Shown: positions 1 to 5,045, counted from the first letter of the stretch. The stretch is 5,727 nt of DNA from an uncultured Oscillospiraceae bacterium (GCA_958354085.1 CATWUX010000139.1:1-5727), one strand, 5' to 3'. The notes: generated by a model from the letters alone, not told the origin. Program-made: numbers and translations.

Positions 1-54
1 CTTCATTCAGCCAGTGTCTGCAAATCAATTTTGCGCATAACTCTTGACAGTACC
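1..54. other. foreign DNA junction, possible insertion-element end
   Basis: Read on the minus strand, the thioredoxin-like gene follows its family pattern up to the codon at 55-57 (Val of Gly-Leu-Ser-Val). It then continues into DNA beginning GGTACTGTCAAGAG that does not encode the expected rest of the fold and stops nine codons later. The change is abrupt, as expected for an insertion or deletion boundary. The end of an insertion sequence would fit, because the new segment begins at a sharp edge. No transposase or second inverted repeat is visible, since the window ends here. The identity of the element is therefore inference. Confidence 0.35.
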
Positions 55-273
55 CACAGACAATCCCATCGTTTTTACGGCTTCCTTGGCGTTTTCATAC
101 TGCTGATGGCAGGATGCACAGCCTGCACCTAAAACCTTGATACAACCGATCCCGTTTGCGGCTGCATCGCAGCAATCATTTGCGATCTTGTCGGTCGCAC
201 TTCCGCCACAGTTGCAGGCGGGAGCGGGTGCCTTTTTTTCTTCTTTTCTTTTTCCAAAATGAAACAATGCCAT
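25..273 (-). CDS. truncated thioredoxin-like redox-active disulfide protein
   Basis: This is an 82-residue remnant of a small thioredoxin-fold protein of the redox-active disulfide (TIGR00412-like) type, which often follows ArsR-permease pairs. A charged N-terminus (MALFHFGKRK) and a Cys-rich stretch (C20, C22, C34, C35, C44) lead into strand beta-1 (IKVLGAG) and the CxxC active site C52-A-S-C55. Family members continue for roughly 40-50 more residues, including the strand with the cis-proline loop (usually Met-Pro-Ala). Here the protein diverges after GLSV (residue 73) and ends with nine unrelated residues. It therefore lacks about half of the fold and is probably inactive, effectively a pseudogene. 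I chose the second ATG because AGGAGG lies 8 nt before it; an ATG six bases upstream (277-279) is only 2 nt from that site. It is the last gene of the arsR-permease operon, 20 nt after the permease stop. The family call is from memory of its motifs. Confidence 0.7.
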   Translation of the reverse strand: MALFHFGKRKEEKKAPAPACNCGGSATDKIANDCCDAAANGIGCIKVLGAGCASCHQQYENAKEAVKTMGLSVGTVKSYAQN

Positions 274-280
274 CTTCATT

Positions 281-287
281 ACCTCCT
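281..287 (-). promoter_or_regulatory. ribosome binding site of the thioredoxin-like gene
   Basis: On the minus strand AGGAGGT lies before two in-frame ATGs. Spacing from AGGAGG is 2 nt to the first (277-279) and 8 nt to the second (271-273), so the second start is favoured. Confidence 0.7.
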
Positions 288-293
288 GATATT

Positions 294-1307
294 TTATAAA
301 ATGAAGGGTTGTATCCGATTAAAGAAATATCCGACAAGGATAATTCCAACCGTGCAAATGGTTACAAAAATTCCCAGAAGCTTCGGTTTTACCGCCTTAC
401 GAAGCATAATAATCGACGGCAGGGACAGAGTGGTAACGCCCATCATAAAGGACAGCACAACACCAAGCAAAGCCCCCTTTGCAAGCAGCGCTTCGGCAAT
501 CGGGATAGTACCGAAAATATCTGCGTACATCGGAACGCCGGCAAGGACAGCCAGAATAACACCAAAGGGGTTATTTCCTCCGAGAACTTTTACAATGAAA
601 TCTTCGGGGATCCAGTTGTGAATAATGGCACCGATACCGACACCGACAAGCACATAAGGCGTAACTTTTTTAGCGGTGGAAACCACCTGCTCCCAAGCGT
701 ATTTGATACGGTCTTTGCTGTGTAATTTTTCTTGCGGAATATCGAGGGTACGACCGTTACGAATATACTCTTCCACTTGATTTTCAAGCCGCAGCTTTTC
801 GATAAGCGTACCGCCGACAACGGCGATAACCAAGCCGATAAGCACATAGATCACGGCAATCTTCCAGCCGAAAATACTCATAAGCAGAGCCAGACTGCCG
901 AGATCGACCATTGGGGAAGAAATAAGAAACGAGAAGGTTACACCAAGCGGAAGCCCTGCGCTTGTGAATCCGATGAACAAGGGAATAGACGAACAGGAGC
1001 AAAACGGCGTCACCGTTCCAAGCAAGGCGGCTGCCATGTTTGCTCCGATACCGTGAAATCTGCCGAGTATTTGCTTGGTTCGCTCCGGCGGAAAGTAACT
1101 CTGAATATATGAGATCATCAAAATCAAAACGCCGAGCAATACCATAATCTTGATCGTGTCGTAGATAAAGAATTGAACGCTGCCGCCGATTTTGCTTGCG
1201 GTATCCAACCCGCAAGCGTTCAAAATTGTTCCAATGAGCCTACTCAGCCAGCCCATGCCAAGGACTTCGTTTTGAAAGAAATCCCATGCGTTTTTTAATG
1301 TTTCCAT
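294..1307 (-). CDS. ArsP-type (DUF318/YraQ) permease
   Basis: This is a 337-residue integral membrane permease of the ArsP_1/DUF318 family. Family members such as Campylobacter ArsP export trivalent organoarsenicals; the substrate here is inferred, not shown. Hydrophobic segments lie at about residues 45-68, 88-99, 107-130, 135-167, 215-230, 247-270, 278-300 and 308-330. The diagnostic motif TPFCSCSS is at 100-107 (C103, C105), followed by PLFIGFTSAGLPLG. A second conserved region, GVPMYADIFGTIPI, is at 257-270, and TLSLPSIIMLRK at 293-304. A hydrophilic loop at about 170-212 separates the two membrane halves. An ATG 13 codons upstream (1344-1346) would add MYLNILILIGALD but has no ribosome site. 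The chosen ATG has AGGGG 8 nt before it and gives the N-terminus METLKNAWDFF. It sits between arsR (89 nt upstream) and the thioredoxin-like gene (20 nt downstream), a typical metalloid-resistance order. Confidence 0.88.
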   Translation of the reverse strand: METLKNAWDFFQNEVLGMGWLSRLIGTILNACGLDTASKIGGSVQFFIYDTIKIMVLLGVLILMISYIQSYFPPERTKQILGRFHGIGANMAAALLGTVTPFCSCSSIPLFIGFTSAGLPLGVTFSFLISSPMVDLGSLALLMSIFGWKIAVIYVLIGLVIAVVGGTLIEKLRLENQVEEYIRNGRTLDIPQEKLHSKDRIKYAWEQVVSTAKKVTPYVLVGVGIGAIIHNWIPEDFIVKVLGGNNPFGVILAVLAGVPMYADIFGTIPIAEALLAKGALLGVVLSFMMGVTTLSLPSIIMLRKAVKPKLLGIFVTICTVGIILVGYFFNRIQPFIL

Positions 1308-1315
1308 ATCCAGTG

Positions 1316-1320
1316 CCCCT
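1316..1320 (-). promoter_or_regulatory. ribosome binding site deciding the permease start
   Basis: On the minus strand AGGGG lies 8 nt before the ATG at 1305-1307. Nothing comparable precedes the in-frame ATG at 1344-1346. Confidence 0.5.
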
Positions 1321-1367
1321 ATAAGTATCAATATATTTAAATACATCTATTTATTGGCTTGGAAAGA

Positions 1368-1416
1368 AGCCGTGCGGAAAAGCGTTTGAATCGTCGTTAC
1401 TTTTCACAACACGGCT
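1368..1416 (-). other. long hairpin between arsR and the permease gene
   Basis: In the arsR-permease transcript AGCCGTG (1410-1416) can pair with CACGGCT (1368-1374), 7 bp. Inside it GAAAAG (1400-1405 region) can pair with CTTTTC (1377-1383 region). The remaining loop contains the arsR stop codon. The tract after the stem is only mildly U-rich (TTCTTTCC), so this is not a strong intrinsic terminator. It may be a partial attenuator or an mRNA-stability element that lowers permease expression relative to arsR. It was found by eye and no folding energy was calculated. Confidence 0.35.
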
Positions 1417-1705
1417 CGTTTTTGCTTTCGCCCTCAATGGATGTCAGTTCCTTCAAGCAATCCGCAGCCGCTTTCGCTCCCTCTGCTGAAATGGAATAGT
1501 GCATCCATTTCCCTTCCTTGCGACCGACCACAATGCCGGAGTCGCAGAGGATTTTCATATGATGAGACAGCGTAGGCTGTGTTACATTGAGTTCTTCCAA
1601 CAGCTTGCAGGCACATTTTTCTCCGCATCTCAGCATTTTCATAATGCGGATACGGTTTTCATCGCAAAAGGCTTTGAAGATCAACGCCGTTTTCTTTTCA
1701 TCCAC
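1397..1705 (-). CDS. arsR: ArsR/SmtB-family metalloid-responsive repressor
   Basis: This is a 102-residue winged-helix repressor that presumably blocks its own operon until a thiol-binding metalloid is bound. After helices 1-2 (KALIF-type start and DENRIRIMKML, residues 15-25) comes the Cys cluster C27-GEK-C31-A-C33-KLLEEL. This corresponds in position to the ELCVCDL arsenite site of classical ArsR. The recognition helix is TQPTLSHHMKIL (42-53) and the wing is GRKEGKWMHYSIS (61-73). Further cysteines are C14, C54, C83 and a C-terminal C99-C100 pair; CC-ended tails are common in this group. I chose a GTG start (1703-1705) with GGGGGT 9 nt upstream. The in-frame ATG at 1733-1735 lies only 5 nt downstream of a perfect -10 box, so it falls at or before the transcription start. 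The ATG start would give 112 residues. The inducer (arsenite, antimonite, organoarsenical) is inferred. It is the first gene of the operon. Confidence 0.88.
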   Translation of the reverse strand: MDEKKTALIFKAFCDENRIRIMKMLRCGEKCACKLLEELNVTQPTLSHHMKILCDSGIVVGRKEGKWMHYSISAEGAKAAADCLKELTSIEGESKNEPCCEK

Positions 1706-1714
1706 CTGAAAAAC

Positions 1715-1720
1715 ACCCCC
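1715..1720 (-). promoter_or_regulatory. ribosome binding site supporting the arsR GTG start
   Basis: GGGGGT on the minus strand lies 9 nt before GTG at 1703-1705. No purine-rich site precedes the upstream ATG at 1733-1735. Confidence 0.45.
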
Positions 1721-1740
1721 ATAACATTTATCCATGTATT

Positions 1741-1769
1741 ATTATAGGCAACATATAGACAATTGTCAA
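1741..1769 (-). promoter_or_regulatory. consensus sigma-A promoter of the arsR operon
   Basis: On the minus strand a perfect -35 TTGACA (1764-1769) is separated by exactly 17 bp from a perfect -10 TATAAT (1741-1746). Transcription should start near 1734-1735. Such a promoter would be very strong unless repressed, which fits ArsR autoregulation. Confidence 0.85.
1758..1767. promoter_or_regulatory. candidate ArsR operator palindrome
   Basis: GACAATTGTC is a perfect 10-bp palindrome overlapping four bases of the -35 box and the adjoining spacer. A repressor bound here would occlude RNA polymerase. The position and symmetry are directly visible; assignment to ArsR is inferred from the adjacent gene. 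Confidence 0.5.
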
Positions 1770-1841
1770 TGGGTTTGCCCGGGTAACCAAGAAAAATTTG
1801 CTGAGATTCCCTATACCGATACCGCATATTTTGAGAAAGAC

Positions 1842-1877
1842 GAAAGACAGCACAGCCTTTTGACTGCACTGTCTTTC
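1842..1877 (-). terminator. candidate intrinsic terminator, possibly bidirectional
   Basis: GAAAGACAG (1842-1850) pairs perfectly with CTGTCTTTC (1869-1877), 9 bp. Inside it a further CAG/CTG pairing (1853-1855 with 1864-1866) follows a 2x2 internal loop. Reading the minus strand, the stem is followed by TTTCGTCTTTCTC, moderately U-rich, so it could end the SGNH hydrolase transcript about 150 nt after its stop. Reading plus, it is followed by TTGTTC. Orientation is uncertain. Confidence 0.5.
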
Positions 1878-1907
1878 TTGTTCATCACGAAAAACCACTA
1901 ACAAGAA
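1875..1907. repeat. 8-bp inverted repeat overlapping the terminator stem
   Basis: TTCTTGTT (1875-1882) and AACAAGAA (1900-1907) are exact reverse complements separated by 17 bases. The left arm shares bases 1875-1877 with the 1842-1877 hairpin, so both full stems cannot form at once. Confidence 0.5.
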
Positions 1908-1919
1908 CATTCCGGAATG
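1908..1919. repeat. 12-bp perfect palindrome
   Basis: CATTCCGGAATG is identical to its reverse complement and directly abuts the preceding inverted repeat. It could be a protein-binding site, but no partner is evident. Confidence 0.5.
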
Positions 1920-2023
1920 AAAGGGCAACCCTCAGCCGAATGAAGGCACGCCAAGAACCTTCTGCTCATAAGGGGACATTACGGAAAACAAGGTGGATAG
2001 CGTTCCCGAACCGTTCTGAAGTA

Positions 2024-2608
2024 TCAATCCAAATATTGGCGTATATACTGGCAAATCTGCTCGGCACATCTCTTATAGCCTTTTTCGGTGAGATGGAGCA
2101 TATCGTCACATTTATAGTACTGCTCGTCCTCGAGGCAAAGCTCATACAGATCGTTGACCGGTATATGTTCCTCGGCCATGAGCATCTTTGCCGCGCTGTT
2201 ATAGGTCTTTACCCATTCATTGTTATAGCTCAACTTGGCACCCGTCTGGATATCGGACGAGCGTCCATGCTCTAAGATCGGTGTGGTGGTTGCAAAGATG
2301 ACCTTGGCATTCCAACTCTTGAGCGTACGGGCTATGCGGCGCAGATAATATAGATATTCCTCCAGCGGAAGCAAGGGTTCAGTCATGGGTGCTTCTATAT
2401 TCATGTCCCAATATCCGTTGTTCCAATGTACCAGGTCAAAGTTCCCATGTTCTCTGAACATTTGATTGGCCTGCCAGAGGGTATAGGGTGCAAACCGACC
2501 GTTATCTTCGCTGTAATACACTTCGCATGTATCCTTTAACGCGTCTTTAACGTATTCGTCGTAACCCATTCGGATCGAGTCGCCGAGCAATAAAACTTTT
2601 TTCATCAT
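2024..2608 (-). CDS. SGNH/GDSL-family hydrolase (putative esterase)
   Basis: This is a 194-residue single-domain SGNH hydrolase, a family of esterases and lipases that often deacetylate or deacylate carbohydrates; the substrate here is unknown. Block I is LLLGDSIRMGY, with the nucleophile Ser11 in GDS (9-11). The block III Asn is in HWNNGYWD (61-68), and the block V catalytic pair is Asp169 and His172 in DDMLHLTEKGY. There is no signal peptide or membrane segment, so it should act in the cytoplasm. Length is normal for the short GDSL type. GAGGAG lies 5 nt before the first ATG (2606-2608) and 8 nt before the second (2603-2605), so the true start may be MKKVLLLGDS. No convincing promoter is seen in the 141-nt gap after degV, so co-transcription with degV is possible. 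No neighbour points to a particular sugar pathway. Confidence 0.88.
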   Translation of the reverse strand: MMKKVLLLGDSIRMGYDEYVKDALKDTCEVYYSEDNGRFAPYTLWQANQMFREHGNFDLVHWNNGYWDMNIEAPMTEPLLPLEEYLYYLRRIARTLKSWNAKVIFATTTPILEHGRSSDIQTGAKLSYNNEWVKTYNSAAKMLMAEEHIPVNDLYELCLEDEQYYKCDDMLHLTEKGYKRCAEQICQYIRQYLD

Positions 2609-2670
2609 GTTTGCTCCTCTTTATTTTGAAACATCAAAAGCCCATTTTTCTTTTTTATCCGGCAATGGTT

Positions 2671-2700
2671 GATTTCCGATACTCGGAGTATTCGAAAATC
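2671..2700. repeat. 30-nt interrupted hairpin upstream of the SGNH gene
   Basis: The core ATACTC (2679-2684) and GAGTAT (2686-2691) form a perfect inverted repeat around a single base. It is flanked by CG pairs (2677-2678 with 2693-2694) and an outer GATTT/AAATC arm (2671-2675 with 2696-2700), with one mismatch and one bulge. No T tract follows on either strand, so it is not a standard terminator. It lies between degV and the hydrolase and could be an operator or RNA-processing element. Confidence 0.4.
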
Positions 2701-2749
2701 GCCTTTACAGCTTTTAGGATAATCGCAGGATTGGCGCCGCTTCCCCTTT

Positions 2750-3619
2750 TTATCGGTGGTGTCCCATAAAGAACAGGGCGAGTGTGCCGGGGCCGGAGTG
2801 TGTACCGATAACGGCGCCGATGGTGTTGATCAGCATGACCTTTGCGCCGGTTTTCTGTGTGACGATTTCCGCCAGCTTACGGGCTTCGTCCTCACAGTCG
2901 CCGTGGCTGATGAAAACCGCTTGTTCCTTGACGTTATCCAAGGCGGTCTCTTTCATCTTATCAGCCAGCGCCTCCATGGATTTGGCACGTCCGCGCACTT
3001 TGCTCATCAGAATGAGATGCCCTTCGTCGTCCACATGCAGGATCGGTTTGATGCCCAGCAGTGAACCCATGACGGCGGAGGTTTTGGAAACGCGCCCGCC
3101 GCGATGGAGATGCATGAGGTCGTCCACGGTGAACCAGTGGCAAAGATGCAGCTTATTCTCTTCCAGCCATTGCGCGTTGTCTTCCAGCGACAGACCGTTT
3201 TTCCAATTTTCATAGGCGTAATGCGTGAGAAGCCCCTCGCCCAGCGAGGCGCACAGCGAATCAACGACGCGCACCGTGCGTTCCGGATATTTTTCCTTCA
3301 GCTCCTCAACGCCGCGCATATACGAATCATAGGTGCCGCTGAGCCCGCTGGAAAACGCAACATGCAAAACATCCTCACCAGCCTGCAAAAACGGCTCGAC
3401 AAATTCCATAAACTGATACGTGTTGATCTGCATCGTGGTGGATTGTTCGCCCGCACGTAGCGCATCATAAAACTCCTTGGCGGTAATGCCGGTGTTCGGG
3501 CCCTCGATATATTCCTTGCCGTTGATCCGAAAGGTCAAACCGATACAGGCGATGTCCCGTTCCGCGTAATACGACTGCGGCAGATCGCAGGTAGAATCCG
3601 TGGTGATACGATAGCTCAT
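2750..3619 (-). CDS. DegV-family fatty-acid-binding protein (FakB-like)
   Basis: This is a 289-residue DegV protein of normal family length. DegV/FakB proteins bind a fatty acid and present it to the kinase FakA, which makes acyl phosphate for phospholipid synthesis; the role here is inferred from the family. Motifs in order are TDSTCDLP (7-14), STTMQIN (60-66), the ligand-carboxylate loop SSGLSGTY (90-97), VVDSLCASLGEG (118-129), LHRGGRVS (171-178), GSLLGIKPIL (185-194), HGDCEDEA (239-246) and the C-terminal IGTHSGPGTLALFFMG (271-286). Both the Ser-rich loop and the THSGPG histidine expected in a lipid-binding member are present. No membrane segment or signal is seen, so it is cytoplasmic. 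AGGAGG lies 7 nt before the ATG. No FakA/DAK kinase gene is in the window, so it is probably encoded elsewhere. Expression may depend on the promoter and terminator at 3689-3792. Confidence 0.93.
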   Translation of the reverse strand: MSYRITTDSTCDLPQSYYAERDIACIGLTFRINGKEYIEGPNTGITAKEFYDALRAGEQSTTMQINTYQFMEFVEPFLQAGEDVLHVAFSSGLSGTYDSYMRGVEELKEKYPERTVRVVDSLCASLGEGLLTHYAYENWKNGLSLEDNAQWLEENKLHLCHWFTVDDLMHLHRGGRVSKTSAVMGSLLGIKPILHVDDEGHLILMSKVRGRAKSMEALADKMKETALDNVKEQAVFISHGDCEDEARKLAEIVTQKTGAKVMLINTIGAVIGTHSGPGTLALFFMGHHR

Positions 3620-3688
3620 GATGGTTCCTCCTAATTTCTGTTTCCTGTTTTTTTCGATACACGGCCGAAAGGCCTTGCTTTTCCTGTC

Positions 3689-3715
3689 AAAAAGGCGGCG
3701 TTGAAGTCTGCCGCC
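3689..3715 (-). terminator. intrinsic terminator between spoIID and degV
   Basis: On the minus strand GGCGGC (3710-3715) pairs with GCCGCC (3694-3699) across a 10-base loop and is followed at once by TTTTT (3689-3693). This is a textbook rho-independent terminator. It lies 108 nt after the spoIID stop and 70 nt before the degV start, and also downstream of a candidate promoter, so it may act as a leader attenuator. Confidence 0.85.
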
Positions 3716-3760
3716 CGCCTGTGGGTATGAAAAAGCTCACGCACTCACATAGTTTCTGAT
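3689..3760 (-). ncRNA. candidate short RNA or degV leader
   Basis: A sigma-A-like promoter just upstream and a strong terminator at the 3' end frame a transcript of roughly 70 nt with no open frame. Near its 5' end, GGTAT (3759-3763) can pair with ATACC (3724-3728), extended by AGAAA with a TTTTT run across one mismatch. The loop contains the direct repeat GTGAG-TGC-GTGAG (3736-3748). Depending on the exact start, the GGTAT arm may fall partly outside the RNA. I do not recognise it as a known riboswitch. It could equally be only the untranslated end of the spoIID transcript. Confidence 0.3.
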
Positions 3761-3763
3761 ACC

Positions 3764-3792
3764 ATGTTATATTATTTTACTCTCAAAGTCAA
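3764..3792 (-). promoter_or_regulatory. sigma-A-like promoter upstream of the terminator and degV
   Basis: On the minus strand -35 TTGACT (3787-3792) is followed either by TAACAT after 17 bp (3764-3769) or by TATAAC after 15 bp (3766-3771), in AT-rich DNA just downstream of the spoIID stop. It points towards degV. No better degV promoter is seen between the terminator and the degV start. Confidence 0.5.
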
Positions 3793-3822
3793 GTGTTTTT
3801 ATTGGGCGGCCACTATATTCGT

Positions 3823-4854
3823 TCAGGCGGCATCGGCAATGGTGACGCCGGTATAATAGTATTGGAGGATTTCCTGCCAACTATTCCCTTGCCGCGCCAG
3901 ATAATCCGCGCCGTATTGACTCATACCGACGCCGTGTCCGTATCCCTGCACCGTAAAGCGGAACGTATTGTCCGTAAAGGCAACGGTGAAGCAGGCGGAA
4001 CGCAGATTCAGCACACGGCGGATCTCCCGTCCGGTCAGTGCTTTGCCGCCCACGGACAGACGCGTGACCGTGCCGGCGGCGGAATGCTGAAGATCATCAC
4101 CCAGCCATTTGGACGGGTCGCCGGTCAGTTCCATCCCTTCGATCCCCTCGTTCATTGCTTTGGCAAATTGTTCCGGCGTAAAAATTTCCACCGATTCAAA
4201 CGACGGGCACAGCTTATCGCCCGGGCACGGCACGGATTTCAGATAGGGATACTCCTGCCCCCAGACCACGCTGGCTTCTTCGGTGTTGCCGAAACACATG
4301 GCGTGGTAGGCGGCCATGATCGGTTCATTATCATAACAAATGACTTTGCCCAGCACCGCATCCACCGCGCCGGCAATCTTGTTATAATAGGTATCGTAAT
4401 TATTTCCCCAGCGCTGGCGCATGCCTTCCTCCGTATACAGCGTGGGAAAGGTGGAGGGAACGTCGGAAAAATCCGCCCCCTGCAGATCGGAGGAGGGGTT
4501 GGCACGTGCGCGGGTGCGCTTATACCCATAGTAGGTGTAAGAGGCAACGGCTTGTGCTTTCAGCGCTTCCACATGATAGGTAGGGTACATTTCCGCGGCT
4601 ACGGTGCCGATAATAAATTGCCGTTCCGGCATTTCGATAACCTGTCCGCTTTTGGTGTCCAAAATCCGAAAAGTGCCGGAGGTCAAGGCAGGGGAGGAAT
4701 CGGCGGAGTCTGTGCCGGCCTTGGAGGAGGCAGCGGAGGAGGCGTCGGAGGACGGGCGGGGCAGCTTGTCTGTTCCCAGCACGCCGAGAGCCGGCAGAGG
4801 AATCAGCAGCAAAAGTACAAAGACAAGAGAGAACAGGATCACATAGCGTTTCAT
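3823..4854 (-). CDS. spoIID: SpoIID/LytB-domain sporulation lytic transglycosylase
   Basis: This is a 343-residue protein, the usual SpoIID length. In spore formers SpoIID is a mother-cell membrane lytic transglycosylase that cuts septal glycan strands, with SpoIIP and SpoIIM, during engulfment. Residues 4-24 form an N-terminal membrane anchor, followed by a Ser/Ala/Asp-rich low-complexity linker (34-58). The SpoIID domain starts near 61. The motif VAAEMYPTYHVEALKAQAVAS (85-105) contains the expected catalytic Glu88. Further motifs are AAYHAMCFGNTEEASVVWG (181-199), YPYLKSVPCPGD (202-213), LTGREIRRVLNLRS (273-286) and the C-terminal GYGHGVGMSQYGADYLA (304-320). Cysteines C187, C210 and C216 lie in the groove-forming region. 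AAGGAG is 8 nt before the ATG. It is monocistronic by context, diverging from the citrate synthase gene. Other LytB-type paralogs exist, so the symbol is likely rather than certain. Confidence 0.88.
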   Translation of the reverse strand: MKRYVILFSLVFVLLLLIPLPALGVLGTDKLPRPSSDASSAASSKAGTDSADSSPALTSGTFRILDTKSGQVIEMPERQFIIGTVAAEMYPTYHVEALKAQAVASYTYYGYKRTRARANPSSDLQGADFSDVPSTFPTLYTEEGMRQRWGNNYDTYYNKIAGAVDAVLGKVICYDNEPIMAAYHAMCFGNTEEASVVWGQEYPYLKSVPCPGDKLCPSFESVEIFTPEQFAKAMNEGIEGMELTGDPSKWLGDDLQHSAAGTVTRLSVGGKALTGREIRRVLNLRSACFTVAFTDNTFRFTVQGYGHGVGMSQYGADYLARQGNSWQEILQYYYTGVTIADAA

Positions 4855-4882
4855 CGGGGGCGCTCCTTTCTGTTACACGGCT

Positions 4883-4913
4883 GTTGTTTGCAAAATTCAT
4901 TGGATGATATTTC
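4883..4913 (-). promoter_or_regulatory. weak candidate sigma-E-like promoter for spoIID
   Basis: On the minus strand GAAATATC (4906-4913) is followed after 15 bp by CAAACAAC (4883-4890), which loosely resembles the mother-cell sigma-E pattern (ATATT, then CATACAAT). The match is partial. It is mentioned because spoIID is classically sigma-E controlled; the assignment rests mainly on that expectation. Confidence 0.2.
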
Positions 4914-4954
4914 ATTTTCAATTCTAAAACAAAAGATATATTGGATTTTTTACC

Positions 4955-4983
4955 TTGAAAAAGCGAGTTTTATGAATTATAAA
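4955..4983 (+). promoter_or_regulatory. candidate upstream promoter of the citrate synthase gene
   Basis: TTGAAA (4955-4960), a 17-bp spacer and TATAAA (4978-4983) form a good sigma-A-like site on the plus strand, about 90 nt before the start codon. It would act in tandem with the proximal site at 5018-5045. Confidence 0.4.
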
Positions 4984-5017
4984 GAAATGGATGTTGCAAT
5001 AATATGCCTTCAGGATA

Positions 5018-5045
5018 TTGACTTTCCGTTTTCGGATGTTATAAT
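5018..5045 (+). promoter_or_regulatory. sigma-A promoter of the citrate synthase gene, extended -10
   Basis: TTGACT (5018-5023) is separated by 16 bp from a perfect TATAAT (5040-5045), preceded by TGT, which makes an extended -10 element. Transcription would start near 5052, giving a leader of about 20 nt that contains the ribosome site GGAAGG. Confidence 0.8.

Larger units (their letters stand above)
1771..2023. other. intergenic region without a supported gene
   Basis: About 250 bases between the ars-like promoter and the stop of the SGNH hydrolase gene. The only content I can support is a run of inverted repeats at 1842-1932, described separately. A short open frame at 1734-1901 on the plus strand has no ribosome site and is not accepted. 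The stretch 1933-2023 shows only short alternating GTTC/GAAC motifs (2002-2016). Confidence 0.6.

Noticed and set aside
784..1215. 143-codon minus-strand open frame
   Set aside because: It overlaps the permease in another frame of the same strand and has an Arg-rich, motif-free product; a frame shadow.
1734..1901. 55-codon plus-strand open frame divergent from arsR
   Set aside because: It begins inside the arsR promoter region without a ribosome site, runs through the inverted repeats, and the product resembles nothing I know.
1940..2275. 111-codon plus-strand open frame
   Set aside because: Mostly antisense to the SGNH hydrolase gene, with no ribosome site and no recognisable domain.
2784..3460. 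Two plus-strand open frames antisense to degV (2784-3215, 3104-3460)
   Set aside because: degV has all family motifs in the opposite strand; the antisense frames have no ribosome sites or domains.
3662..3673. GGCC-GAAA-GGCC mini-hairpin as a second terminator
   Set aside because: The stem is only 4 bp and no T tract follows on the degV-sense strand, so it is not a terminator. It might be a minor structure in the degV leader.
4520..4921. 133-codon minus-strand open frame over the start of spoIID
   Set aside because: Shadow frame of the spoIID coding region, rich in Arg, Cys and Ser; the spoIID frame has the signal anchor and ribosome site.
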